From Saprospiraceae bacterium (GTDB lineage Bacteria > Bacteroidota > Bacteroidia > Chitinophagales > Saprospiraceae): DNA of 64,000 nt. Position numbers and translations under genes: made by a program. The stretch is from the NCBI GenBank assembly GCA_016718205.1, contig JADKEB010000010.1, positions 62,001 to 126,000 on the forward strand, written 5' to 3'. The notes under the pieces are model-generated. The model was not told the DNA's origin. It made no database searches and saw only the letters and a list, made by a program, of their open reading frames with translations. Positions 53,144 through 61,723 of this stretch are shown one piece after another (the first letter of the stretch is position 1; each line of letters opens with the position of its first letter).

Positions 53144-53197
53144 TAAGATATGAAAATTTTACGTATTATTAATGTTCATAATTATATCAGTTCTTTT

Positions 53198-54625
53198 ATG
53201 GTCATTTTTTTCAGGCAAATCATAATAACTTTCTTTGTTGTCATTCTTAATACGTTTTGTGTAAAGGCACAAAAAGTCAACATGTCATTCCAGATTGACG
53301 GATATGAAAATGATACATTACTCATTGCTTATTATTACGGAAATAGAACACTTGTCAAAGACACTCTTTTAGTAAGCAGTGACAAAAAAGGATTGTTTAG
53401 ATGGACACAAAACACCCTGGTGCCACAGGGTGTATACCTTGCATTGATGAAACCCAATAACAATTATGTACAATTTCTGGTTAATGATCATCAAAACAGT
53501 CTTAAATTAAAGTTCCATGCAAACGATCTATCGGATGTGGATGTTACCGGATGTAAAGAAAATAAGGCATTTTTTGACTTTCTCACCTATCTTGGTGAAA
53601 AGAGGATAGCAAGAGACACACTGAATGCAAGGTTAGAAAGGGCAATAAATAACAATTTACCCCAAGAACATCTTAAAGACGATCTGAGCAGACTTGATCG
53701 TGAAGTCAAATTATATCAACAAAATATTTTGAAGCAGTTTCCCGGGACAGTACTTGAATTGTTGATTTCTTCCAATAAGGAGGTAGATGTTCCTGATTAT
53801 TCAGGAGATGAAAAATCCGTCCAATCACAAAAGTACCTTTATTACAAAAATCATTATTTTGATCATGTCAATTTTCTGCATCCGGCATTGATTCGTACAC
53901 CAACTATCCACCAAAAAGTGGATGACTATTTGAATAAATTGACAGTGCAAATACCTGATTCTCTGATGATTACGGTGGATTATATTTTAAAACTAACTAA
54001 TCTCAACAAAGATGCTTTTCAATATTTTTTGTCAGAAACGCTCAATAAATTTGCACAATCTAATTATGTCGGTCATATAGATATTGCTGTGCACATCATA
54101 GATAATTACTATGCTAAAGGCTTAGCACCTTGGGAGGATGAAGCAAATATAGAAAAATTGAAAAGTGATGCTGACAACATCAGACCTACCATGTTGGGAA
54201 AAAAAATGCCTGATATCACTACCTATCTGGAAGATAATACTCCGGTAAGACTTTATGATATAAAATCGGATTATGTCATTGTATTTCTTTGGGATCCAGA
54301 TTGTGCTACATGCAAAAAATTTGCACCTGAAATAGTGAATTTTCAGAAGAAACACTCGGATGAACGTATAAAAATTCTTACTATCTGTAACCTGCCGGGA
54401 GAAAAATATAAAAATTGCTGGACAGCCATCAAAGAAAAAGGTATGGAAGCATTGATCAATACCGGTGATGAATACCAAAGATATCAATCAAAGGTGCGGA
54501 ATACCAAAGTGCCAAAATTATTAATTCTTGATAAAGACAAAAAGATTATTCTAAAGGATTTCGCAGCTGACAAGCTGGATGAAATTTTTGAAAATCTTGC
54601 AAAAAATGCCAGTAACTCCAATTAA
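53198..54625 (+). CDS. DUF4369-thioredoxin-like protein, paralogue 1 (CATC)
   Basis: 475 aa from the ATG at 53198, which gives a signal peptide ending TFCVKAQ. An ATG at 53150, only 3 bp past the MITE's target duplication, is less likely. The N-terminal DUF4369-like domain (about 25-120) contains VNMSFQIDGYENDTLLIAYY and VPQGVYLALMKP. A helical DUF5106-like middle is followed by a thioredoxin-fold domain (about 345-475) with FLWDPDCATCKKFAPEI. The CATC pair probably performs periplasmic disulfide exchange. It is about half identical by eye to the paralogue at 56318-57736. Confidence 0.88.
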   Translation: MVIFFRQIIITFFVVILNTFCVKAQKVNMSFQIDGYENDTLLIAYYYGNRTLVKDTLLVSSDKKGLFRWTQNTLVPQGVYLALMKPNNNYVQFLVNDHQNSLKLKFHANDLSDVDVTGCKENKAFFDFLTYLGEKRIARDTLNARLERAINNNLPQEHLKDDLSRLDREVKLYQQNILKQFPGTVLELLISSNKEVDVPDYSGDEKSVQSQKYLYYKNHYFDHVNFLHPALIRTPTIHQKVDDYLNKLTVQIPDSLMITVDYILKLTNLNKDAFQYFLSETLNKFAQSNYVGHIDIAVHIIDNYYAKGLAPWEDEANIEKLKSDADNIRPTMLGKKMPDITTYLEDNTPVRLYDIKSDYVIVFLWDPDCATCKKFAPEIVNFQKKHSDERIKILTICNLPGEKYKNCWTAIKEKGMEALINTGDEYQRYQSKVRNTKVPKLLILDKDKKIILKDFAADKLDEIFENLAKNASNSN

Positions 54626-54694
54626 TGTTTTTTTTTGTAAAAATTATTAATCTCTTTATATTTAAAGATATGGTTCTACTTAAAAAAACAGCGA

Positions 54695-56065
54695 ATGAAA
54701 TTTAAAATGCTTTTTATATATCTCTTTTTTGTCATGGCATTTGTTGCAAAAGGTCAAGATGTCCCCTTGCCAACTGCGACGCAATTAGCTTGGCAAGATG
54801 CCGAATTGGTGGCCCTTTTTAGCTATGATCTGCACGTATTTGATGGCAACAAGTATGTACAACCTACTAATCGAATTCAACCCATATCTGATGTGAATAT
54901 TTTTAATCCAATGGAATTAGATACCGACCAATGGATCAAAGCGATAAAAAAAGCAGGGTTTAAAATGGCAATCCTGACCGTTACGCACGAAACAGGGTTT
55001 GCTTTATATCAAAGTGATGTCAATCCTTATTGTTTGAAAGCCGTAAAATGGCGTAGCGGGAAAGGCGATATTGTAAGAGATTTTGTCAAATCGTGTCAAA
55101 AATATGGGATAAAAGCGGGTATTTTTGTAGGTATTCGTTGGAATTCATTCTTGGGTGTACACGATTTCAAGGTGCAAGGCGATAGCGAATTTGCGAAAAA
55201 CAGGCAGCAATTTTACAACAAAATGTGCGAAGGGATGGTCAAAGAATTGTGTACGCGGTATGGTGATTGGTCCATAATTTGGTTTGACGGTGGCGCACAT
55301 GGGCCCGCTCAAGGTGGTCCGGATGTGTTGTCTATAGTCGAAAAACATCAACCTAATTGTCTGTTTTACCACAATTTACAACGGGCAGATATGCGATGGG
55401 GCGGTTCGGAGTCTGGTACCGTTCCATATCCATGCTGGGGTACTTTCAATGATTCTACTTGGTTCAGTAAACGGGGTGATGCGATAGACTTTAGACCTAT
55501 AAAATATGGCTATCCTGATGGCAAGTATTATATACCCGCTATGTCTGATGCGCCTCTGCGTGGATACAAAGGGCGGCACGAATGGTTTTGGGAACCCAAT
55601 GACGAAGCGTATATTTTTCCTGTCAACAATCTTTTGGCGATGTATGATAAATCGGTTGGACATAATACATCACTCATTTTGGGCTTAACACCCGATGATA
55701 AAGGACGGTTGCCAAAGGCAGATTCAGATACGCTTTTAGCCTTCGGCAATCAACTTAAAGTATTGTATGGTAATGCTATTTCTGAAAAAAATAATACAAC
55801 GGAAAACCTAACTTTAGATATAACAAAGGGGAAAATAGTAAAAAAAATAGTAGTGCAAGAAGCTATTGAACAAGGCGAAAGAGTGCGGTCATTTTTGATA
55901 AAAGGTAAAAAAAATGGACAGTGGGAAACAGTGTTTGAAGGCTCTTGCATCGGTCATCGCTTTATTTTTGATTGTCCTCTTGATAAACAAAACTACGATC
56001 AAGTGGCATTGGAAATAGTACAGGCAGTAGGTAAGGCGAAAATAAAACGTTTCGCGGTGTTTTGA
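54695..56065 (+). CDS. GH29 alpha-L-fucosidase
   Basis: 456 aa with a signal peptide (ends AFVAKGQ). The GH29 catalytic barrel is recognised from WIKAIKKAGFKMAILTVTHE, LYQSDVNPYCLKAVKWRSGK, DIVRDFVKSCQKYGIKAGIF and the nucleophile Asp198 in WSIIWFDGG. A C-terminal beta-sandwich (about 345-456) contains LILGLTPDDKGRLP near its start. It releases alpha-L-fucose from glycans in the periplasm or outside. It is inserted between two DUF4369-thioredoxin paralogues, and the sequence on its 3' side is the tail of a third, so it seems to have been acquired by replacing the middle copy. Confidence 0.9.
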   Translation: MKFKMLFIYLFFVMAFVAKGQDVPLPTATQLAWQDAELVALFSYDLHVFDGNKYVQPTNRIQPISDVNIFNPMELDTDQWIKAIKKAGFKMAILTVTHETGFALYQSDVNPYCLKAVKWRSGKGDIVRDFVKSCQKYGIKAGIFVGIRWNSFLGVHDFKVQGDSEFAKNRQQFYNKMCEGMVKELCTRYGDWSIIWFDGGAHGPAQGGPDVLSIVEKHQPNCLFYHNLQRADMRWGGSESGTVPYPCWGTFNDSTWFSKRGDAIDFRPIKYGYPDGKYYIPAMSDAPLRGYKGRHEWFWEPNDEAYIFPVNNLLAMYDKSVGHNTSLILGLTPDDKGRLPKADSDTLLAFGNQLKVLYGNAISEKNNTTENLTLDITKGKIVKKIVVQEAIEQGERVRSFLIKGKKNGQWETVFEGSCIGHRFIFDCPLDKQNYDQVALEIVQAVGKAKIKRFAVF

Positions 56066-56145
56066 TATCTCTCAGTATTTCATCAAAATTTTCATTAAAA
56101 AACAAATTTCGTTTTTCGTTTCGGATATAGTACTGCAAGGAACGG

Positions 56146-56187
56146 GATAAAAAAATCTTACAAAAAAATGCCAATAGTGCAAACTGA
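56146..56187 (+). pseudogene. 3' scar of a third DUF4369-thioredoxin paralogue
   Basis: AAAATCTTACAAAAAAATGCC and the following bases align with the last 12 codons of the gene at 53198-54625, including the stop. The alignment continues without a break into the downstream T-run and TTATTAAT spacer on both sides (54626-54680 against 56188-56250). One extra A in the A-run has frameshifted it. Only the tail remains; the rest of the unit is occupied by the fucosidase. Confidence 0.7.
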
Positions 56188-56317
56188 TGCTTTTTTTTGT
56201 TAAAAAATTATTAATTTATGATATATATAAAGATGTGGTGCTATATATGTTGTATGATTGCAGTCTGATATCTGTGTTTAATAGTATTTGATAAATATTT
56301 TAATTTCATTGATAATT

Positions 56318-57736
56318 ATGAAGGATTTTCACTTGATTTTATTTGGAATTTTGTTCTCATTCTGTATAGGTTTTGGGCAGAAGTTTTCTGTAGACATCGA
56401 GATAAAAAATTACAACAATGATACTATCATCATAGGGAATTATTATGGAGATAAAACTTTGGTAAAAGATACCTTATTTACAAAGGGAAATGGAAAATTT
56501 TCTTGGAAACAAGACACAATACCCGCTCAGGGTGTCTATTTGGCTTTGTTGAAACCAGAAAATTCATTTGTTCAGTTTTTAATCAATGGCAAAGGGGAAC
56601 ATATCAAAATGAAGTTTGATGCCAAAGATTTACTGTCAATTTCAATTGCAGGCAGCACTGAAAACGAAGTATTCTATAAGTATCTTGACTTCATCAAAGA
56701 AAAAAGGGTGATCGCAGACACTATGCGTTCGCGTAGTGAAAGAGCAAAAGCTGCCAACAAGACCGATGATGAAGCTCAAAAAGTACTTGGCCAACTAGAT
56801 AATGATGTAAAAAAGTATCAGGCGAACATCATAAACATGTACCCTGGTACAGTAGTTGGAACTCTAATGAAGGCCAATACGGACATCGAACTTCCTGAAT
56901 TTGCAGGCCATGAGGATACGGTCAGATACAAAAGGTATTATTACTATAAGGATCATTATTTTGATAATATAAATCCTGCACACCCTTCATTGATTCGTAC
57001 CCCATATTTGCATCAGAAAATTGATTACTATATTACCAAACTTGTCAATCAACAGCCTGATTCGCTTTTGAAATCACTGGATCTTGTATTGCGCTGGCTT
57101 GAGCCCAATGCTGAAGCTTACAGATTTTACCTTGCTGATTTCTTAAACAGGTATGCCCAAATGAAACTTGTCGGGCATGATGCGCTTTACGTACACCTTG
57201 TAGATAATTATTATTCAAAGGGTAAAGCTACTTGGGTGACTCAGGAAAATATAGATAAGATGAAAGAAAATTCAAATGATCTGAGACCTATACTTATTGG
57301 CAAAAAAATGCCGGACATTACTACTTATAAAGAAGATAATACTCCGGTCAGATTATACGATATTAAATCTCCTTATACTATAGTAATCTTTTGGGCACCT
57401 GATTGCGGTCATTGTAAAAAAATAATGCCTGATGTGGTCAGTTTTTATAAAAAAAACAAGGATAAAGTTAAGCTCATATCCATCTGCACTAAAGGAGGTG
57501 AAAATACAAAAACATGCTGGCCCGCTGTCAAAGAAAAGGGAATGGAAGACTTTATCAACACCGCAGATGAGTACAGTCGTTATAATATGAAAGTTCGTAT
57601 AAAGTCAACTCCAAAGGTCTTTGTGTTGGATGAAAATAAAGAAATAATCATTAAAGACATCCCTGCAGAAGAACTTGACAAAATCTTTAATGAAATCGTA
57701 AGTTTTGAAGAGAAGAAGAGAACACAGAAAATGTAA
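56318..57736 (+). CDS. DUF4369-thioredoxin-like protein, paralogue 2 (CGHC)
   Basis: 472 aa from the ATG at 56318 (signal peptide ends FCIGFGQ). The domain order is the same as in paralogue 1: DUF4369-like (YNNDTIIIGNYYGDKTLVKD, PAQGVYLALLKP), a helical middle, and a thioredoxin-like domain with FWAPDCGHCKKIMPDV. The active site is CGHC, the DsbA/PDI-like dipeptide, in contrast to CATC in paralogue 1. The two may therefore differ in redox potential or partner. It is expected to be periplasmic. It is followed by a 560-bp gap containing the candidate ncRNA. Confidence 0.88.
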   Translation: MKDFHLILFGILFSFCIGFGQKFSVDIEIKNYNNDTIIIGNYYGDKTLVKDTLFTKGNGKFSWKQDTIPAQGVYLALLKPENSFVQFLINGKGEHIKMKFDAKDLLSISIAGSTENEVFYKYLDFIKEKRVIADTMRSRSERAKAANKTDDEAQKVLGQLDNDVKKYQANIINMYPGTVVGTLMKANTDIELPEFAGHEDTVRYKRYYYYKDHYFDNINPAHPSLIRTPYLHQKIDYYITKLVNQQPDSLLKSLDLVLRWLEPNAEAYRFYLADFLNRYAQMKLVGHDALYVHLVDNYYSKGKATWVTQENIDKMKENSNDLRPILIGKKMPDITTYKEDNTPVRLYDIKSPYTIVIFWAPDCGHCKKIMPDVVSFYKKNKDKVKLISICTKGGENTKTCWPAVKEKGMEDFINTADEYSRYNMKVRIKSTPKVFVLDENKEIIIKDIPAEELDKIFNEIVSFEEKKRTQKM

Positions 57737-57955
57737 ATCATTAGAATTGTAAAAAGATAAACGTCTTTAGGAATCTTTTATAATATTATATCCAAATAAT
57801 AAAGATTAAAAAGATTAATCTAACTTCTTGAACGATAAGGGAGGTATTTCAAGATATAAATATCATGTACAGTATCTTGATAATTATAATTAATATATAG
57901 AAAATAAAAATATAAAAAAATAAACATATTATTTTTATTTATAATATGTTATTCG

Positions 57956-57963
57956 TATGTTTG
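57956..57963 (+). promoter_or_regulatory. -7 box upstream of the candidate ncRNA
   Basis: TATGTTTG matches TAnnTTTG. Transcription would begin near 57970, about 48 bases before the closing stem of the candidate RNA. The preceding stretch 57737-57955 is extremely AT-rich and shows nothing else. Confidence 0.5.
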
Positions 57964-58017
57964 CATCGTCTTACGACAAATAGTTGATGTTTTTTATTTT
58001 GAGACCTTAGTTTTTTT

Positions 58018-58155
58018 AAGGACTGTAACACAAAGAAGGAGTAACAAATATACCCGAAAGAGGTCATCCCAATAACCGAAGATTGCTGATGGCCGGGAAA
58101 TATGTCACCCAACTCAGAATCAATAAGATAAAGAGTGTGTTTACAGTCCTTTTTT
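58018..58155 (+). ncRNA. Candidate structured ncRNA with intrinsic terminator (6S-like architecture)
   Basis: The ends pair as AAGGACTGTAACACA with TGTGTTTACAGTCCTT, then a T-run ends at 58155. Inside are a GAGT/ACTC helix separated from the outer stem by a large asymmetric internal loop, an ACCC/GGG helix, and an apical hairpin GGTCATC..GATGGCC with CAAT/ATTG inside it. No open reading frame is present. A rod with a large bubble and its own promoter resembles 6S RNA (Rfam has a Bacteroidetes family, 6S-Flavo), but that identity is a guess. The closing stem also acts as a terminator. Confidence 0.55.
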
Positions 58156-58300
58156 CTATTTATTTTACTTATTTAATACGAGTATAAAATTTTATTTCTA
58201 AGGAAAGACTCACAACAATTCAACTTCATTCCTATCACCTTTTCACATAATTTCTTACCTTTACTCCCTAATATCACTTCTTATTATTAAAGATATCATT

Positions 58301-59248
58301 GTGAAAAAAGTATTAATTACCGGGGCAGCTGGTTTTATAGGATCCCATTTATGTGACAGGTTTATCTCCGAAGGCTACCACGTTATTGGAATGGACAACC
58401 TCATCACCGGAAATATTAAAAATATAGAGCACTTATTCCCGCTTAAACATTTTGAGTACTATCATCATGATGTATCCAAGTTTGTACACGTGTCGGGTGA
58501 ACTCGATTATATCCTTCACTTTGCTTCTCCTGCGAGCCCGATAGATTATTTGAAGATGCCTATACAAACACTCAAAGTAGGTTCTCTGGGCACACATAAT
58601 TTACTGGGTCTTGCCAAATTAAAAAATGCAAGAATCCTGATAGCATCGACATCAGAAGTGTATGGTGATCCTTTAGTTCACCCACAACATGAGGAGTACT
58701 GGGGAAATGTAAACCCTATAGGTCCACGTGGAGTCTATGATGAAGCCAAAAGATTTCAGGAAGCTATTGCAATGGCATATCACACTTACCATGGCTTAGA
58801 AACTAGGATTGTCAGAATATTTAACACTTATGGACCGAGAATGAGAGTGGAAGACGGTCGGGTATTGCCTGCATTTTTTTCTCAGGCCATCAAAGGAGAA
58901 GGTCTGACAGTTTTCGGCGAAGGACAACAAACAAGATCTTTTTGTTATGTGGACGATTTGGTGGAAGGTATATTCAGATTACTTTTGAGTGATTATCATT
59001 TACCAGTTAATATAGGAAATCCTTCAGAAATTACGATTATGCAATTTGCTCATGAAATCATGGATTTGGTCGGAAATCCATCCGCTCATATCATTTACAA
59101 TCCACTTCCCGTTGATGATCCGAAGCAGAGAAGACCCGATATCACCAGAGCAAAAGAGATTTTGGGATGGGAACCCAAAGTGTCGAGAGAAGCTGGATTG
59201 CTAAGGACATATGAATATTTTAAAACTGTTGTGGCACCTAATATTTAA
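58301..59248 (+). CDS. UDP-glucuronate decarboxylase (UXS-type SDR)
   Basis: 315 aa, the usual length of the soluble enzyme. It converts UDP-glucuronate to UDP-xylose. The NAD-binding loop is GAAGFIGSH (residues 8-16), the catalytic dyad Tyr146/Lys150 lies in YDEAK, and UXS-specific blocks are HFASPASPIDYLKMPIQTLK, STSEVYGDP, NTYGPRM and GEGQQTRSFCYVDDLV. The start codon is GTG at 58301. The product feeds surface polysaccharide synthesis. First gene of a set with DUF1080 and HAD genes. Confidence 0.92.
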   Translation: MKKVLITGAAGFIGSHLCDRFISEGYHVIGMDNLITGNIKNIEHLFPLKHFEYYHHDVSKFVHVSGELDYILHFASPASPIDYLKMPIQTLKVGSLGTHNLLGLAKLKNARILIASTSEVYGDPLVHPQHEEYWGNVNPIGPRGVYDEAKRFQEAIAMAYHTYHGLETRIVRIFNTYGPRMRVEDGRVLPAFFSQAIKGEGLTVFGEGQQTRSFCYVDDLVEGIFRLLLSDYHLPVNIGNPSEITIMQFAHEIMDLVGNPSAHIIYNPLPVDDPKQRRPDITRAKEILGWEPKVSREAGLLRTYEYFKTVVAPNI

Positions 59249-59278
59249 ACCTATTTGCTATTTTATAATCTGAATCTT

Positions 59279-60013
59279 ATGATGCGCGTTCATTCTTTGT
59301 GTTGGTTTTTGATATTTTTTACCTGTGTTTTATTTGGGCAGGAACCTACAGACCCAAAAGCTACCGAAGATTGGTCACGCCCGCCCGTTATAGTGACACC
59401 TGTAGAAACCATATGGCCTCGGCCTTCTGACGCTTTTGTTTTGCTTGATGACAAAATATGTGCATGGTCCAAACTTGATGGAACACCCATCGCATGGACT
59501 AATGAAAATGGTGTTATAACAGTAAAACCAGGAACAGGAAATATTATTTCAAGTCACAAGTTTGAGGATTGTCATTTGCATATCGAGTGGAGAAGCCCTG
59601 TCATTGTCAAAGGAGAAGGGCAGGGAAGAGGAAACAGCGGTGTTTTCCTCCAATCAATATATGAAGTACAGGTATTGGACAGCTACAACAACGAAACATA
59701 TTATAATGGTCAGGCAGGTTCTATATATAAACAACAGGCACCACTTGCAAATGCATGTTCCAAACCCGGTGAATGGAATGTTTACGATATTATTTACAAA
59801 GCACCAAAATATGACATTAAAGGAGATAAAATCCAATCAGGCTATATCACCGTGATACATAATGGCATTGTAATTCACAACAATACACTGATACATGGTA
59901 CAACTCCATTTATAGGATATCCAAAGAATCCGGTGCACCGTGGTGCTCCTATCATGCTTCAGGATCATTCTGATTTGGTGAGTTATAGGAATATTTGGGT
60001 ACGTAGGCTATAA
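59279..60013 (+). CDS. Secreted DUF1080 / 3-keto-disaccharide hydrolase-like protein
   Basis: 244 aa from the ATG at 59279 (an adjacent ATG at 59282 is equivalent). The signal peptide ends TCVLFGQ. The concanavalin-like sandwich typical of DUF1080 is seen in FEDCHLHIEWRSP, GNSGVFLQSIYEVQVLDSY and HRGAPIMLQDHSDLVSYRNI at the C-terminus. Members bind or hydrolyse sugars, some acting on 3-keto-glucosides. It lies 30 bp after the UDP-glucuronate decarboxylase gene and 15 bp before the HAD gene. Confidence 0.88.
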   Translation: MMRVHSLCWFLIFFTCVLFGQEPTDPKATEDWSRPPVIVTPVETIWPRPSDAFVLLDDKICAWSKLDGTPIAWTNENGVITVKPGTGNIISSHKFEDCHLHIEWRSPVIVKGEGQGRGNSGVFLQSIYEVQVLDSYNNETYYNGQAGSIYKQQAPLANACSKPGEWNVYDIIYKAPKYDIKGDKIQSGYITVIHNGIVIHNNTLIHGTTPFIGYPKNPVHRGAPIMLQDHSDLVSYRNIWVRRL

Positions 60014-60028
60014 TCTTTTAAATAAATC

Positions 60029-60637
60029 ATGCAAATCAATACTGTAATATTTGACTTGGGTGCTGTACTCGTTGATTGGAATCCCAGATATGTTTACAGA
60101 CAGCTATTCAGATCGGAAGAAGCTGTGGAACATTTTCTTGGTAAAGTGTGTACCAATCATTGGAACGAACAGCAGGATGGAGGGAGATCATTTGCAGATG
60201 CTACAGCGATTCTGGTCAGTGAATATCCGCAATACAGCTCAGAAATTAGTGCATATTATGGCAGATGGGAAGAAATGCTCAGAGGTCAGATTGATGAGAC
60301 CGTAAAATTATTGGAAGAACTAAAAGCCAGTAATAAATTTCAAATTTATGCTTTGACAAACTGGTCGGCAGAGTCTTTTCCAGTAGCCCTGGAAAAATTT
60401 TCTTTTTTGTCCTTATTTGATGGTATTGTGGTATCAGGAGTGGAAAAAATGAAGAAACCCGACCATCAGATTTATAGATTGTTGATGGAAAGATACCATG
60501 TTGCTCCTTCAGATGCTATTTTTATAGATGATAATTACCAAAATATCATCGCAGCTGAAAGTCTTGGGATCAAAGCAATACATTTTCAGCATAGTCATCA
60601 ATGCAGGGAAGCTTTAAATCAAATCATAAACTGGTAA
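60029..60637 (+). CDS. HAD-superfamily phosphatase (subfamily IA)
   Basis: 202 aa. Motif I VIFDLGAVLVDWNP carries the nucleophile. A helical cap follows (about 15-95). Motif II is YALTNWSAES, the motif III Lys lies in GVEKMKKPDHQIY, and motif IV is AIFIDDNYQNI. It is related to YihX-type sugar-phosphate phosphatases. DLGA in place of DxD means the second Asp of motif I is absent, as in part of this subfamily, whose members act as dehalogenases or atypical phosphatases. Substrate unknown. Last gene of the UXS-DUF1080-HAD set. Confidence 0.87.
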   Translation: MQINTVIFDLGAVLVDWNPRYVYRQLFRSEEAVEHFLGKVCTNHWNEQQDGGRSFADATAILVSEYPQYSSEISAYYGRWEEMLRGQIDETVKLLEELKASNKFQIYALTNWSAESFPVALEKFSFLSLFDGIVVSGVEKMKKPDHQIYRLLMERYHVAPSDAIFIDDNYQNIIAAESLGIKAIHFQHSHQCREALNQIINW

Positions 60638-60653
60638 TAGGGGTTAAAATTTT

Positions 60654-60770
60654 AAGGATGTATCCCAAAATGCACTTTAAAAATAAAATTCCTTTTGTTT
60701 TACCCCATCCCTAAAAGGGAGACAAAAGGAATTTTATAACAATTGAATGAAAAAATGAGATACACCCCTT
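60654..60770. repeat. Long hairpin / MITE-like inverted repeat between convergent genes
   Basis: Outer arms AAGGATGTATCCCA (60654-60667) and TGAGATACACCCCTT (60756-60770) pair imperfectly. Inner arms TAAAATTCCTTTTGT (60684-60698) and ACAAAAGGAATTTTA (60722-60736) pair perfectly over 15 bp. It lies between the convergent HAD and HhH genes, so it can terminate both. The terminal symmetry also fits a small non-autonomous element. No target duplication was resolved. Confidence 0.5.
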
Positions 60771-60789
60771 TTTAAATATACTCCAAGGC

Positions 60790-61716
60790 CTATTCATCCT
60801 TCACGTCTAAATAAGGCAGCATTTTTAACCCTGTTTCTTCTTTTAAAGATCTGATACGACTTATATGCTTTGCATCTGTGAAAGGACCATGTTGTTTTTT
60901 GTATTTCAATAAGGCATTGGCAGTTTCAGATGAAATATATGGATGTTGCACAAAGGTTTTGTAATCTGCGGTATTGATATTTATCTTTTTGATTAGGTCA
61001 GGATTGACAGTGATTTGATTTTTGATACTCTTAAAGATGGTGTCATGCATCACATTTAATTCTGTCAACTGTTCCGGGGTTAAAAAACCTCCGGTTCTTT
61101 TTCTCATTTGAATTATTTTGTAAGCGGTGATACGACCGATTCCTTTGATACCCACTAATTCAATGCTGTCTGCACTATTTAATTCTATAATCTTAATGAC
61201 TTTGTCTGATGCTCTGATAATTGGCTTTTCAGGATCATTACTATTGGTGTATTTTGTAGTATTTTTTGTAGGATATGATATGAAGTCATCGAGTTCATCG
61301 ACAAGTTTTGGGTCGATACCATATATCTCTTTAAACTTTTCACGGGAGTATATGATCCCTCCTTTTGATACATAATTGACAAGGCTCTTAGCTCCATACT
61401 TACTGAAGCCCAGCAATAATAATGAGTCATAACTTATGTCATTGGGATTGAAATTGAATTTAAGTCCTTTAGCTGTTCCGGATTTATCTCCGGTATCATC
61501 CCATAGATCAGAAATGTCATTGGCATCGTAAGATTCGTTTTCTTCCGTATTTAGAGTATCAAAATAGTAATCCTTAATAATTTGTGGTGGCTGTGGCTTT
61601 GTGAAGGGCCAAAATTTAAATGCTGAGATCGTCACTGTACTCAGAATTAGAAAAGTGACGATTCCTCGTCTTTCCTGTTTCGTAAAAGTAAAAAAATCCT
61701 TGTAGTCCATATACAA
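60790..61716 (-). CDS. Helix-hairpin-helix protein (ComEA-like)
   Basis: 308 aa. One N-terminal membrane helix (about 17-33) is followed by a linker and several HhH units: YGAKSLVNYVSKGG, ELVGIKGIGRITAYKIIQMR, and ININTADYKTFVQHPYISSE. It is probably an inner-membrane-anchored, periplasmic DNA-binding protein of the ComEA type, used in DNA uptake, but no other com gene is nearby. It follows the cca gene by 7 bp and is cotranscribed with it. Confidence 0.85.
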   Translation of the reverse strand: MYMDYKDFFTFTKQERRGIVTFLILSTVTISAFKFWPFTKPQPPQIIKDYYFDTLNTEENESYDANDISDLWDDTGDKSGTAKGLKFNFNPNDISYDSLLLLGFSKYGAKSLVNYVSKGGIIYSREKFKEIYGIDPKLVDELDDFISYPTKNTTKYTNSNDPEKPIIRASDKVIKIIELNSADSIELVGIKGIGRITAYKIIQMRKRTGGFLTPEQLTELNVMHDTIFKSIKNQITVNPDLIKKININTADYKTFVQHPYISSETANALLKYKKQHGPFTDAKHISRIRSLKEETGLKMLPYLDVKDE

Positions 61717-61723
61717 CAGAGAT

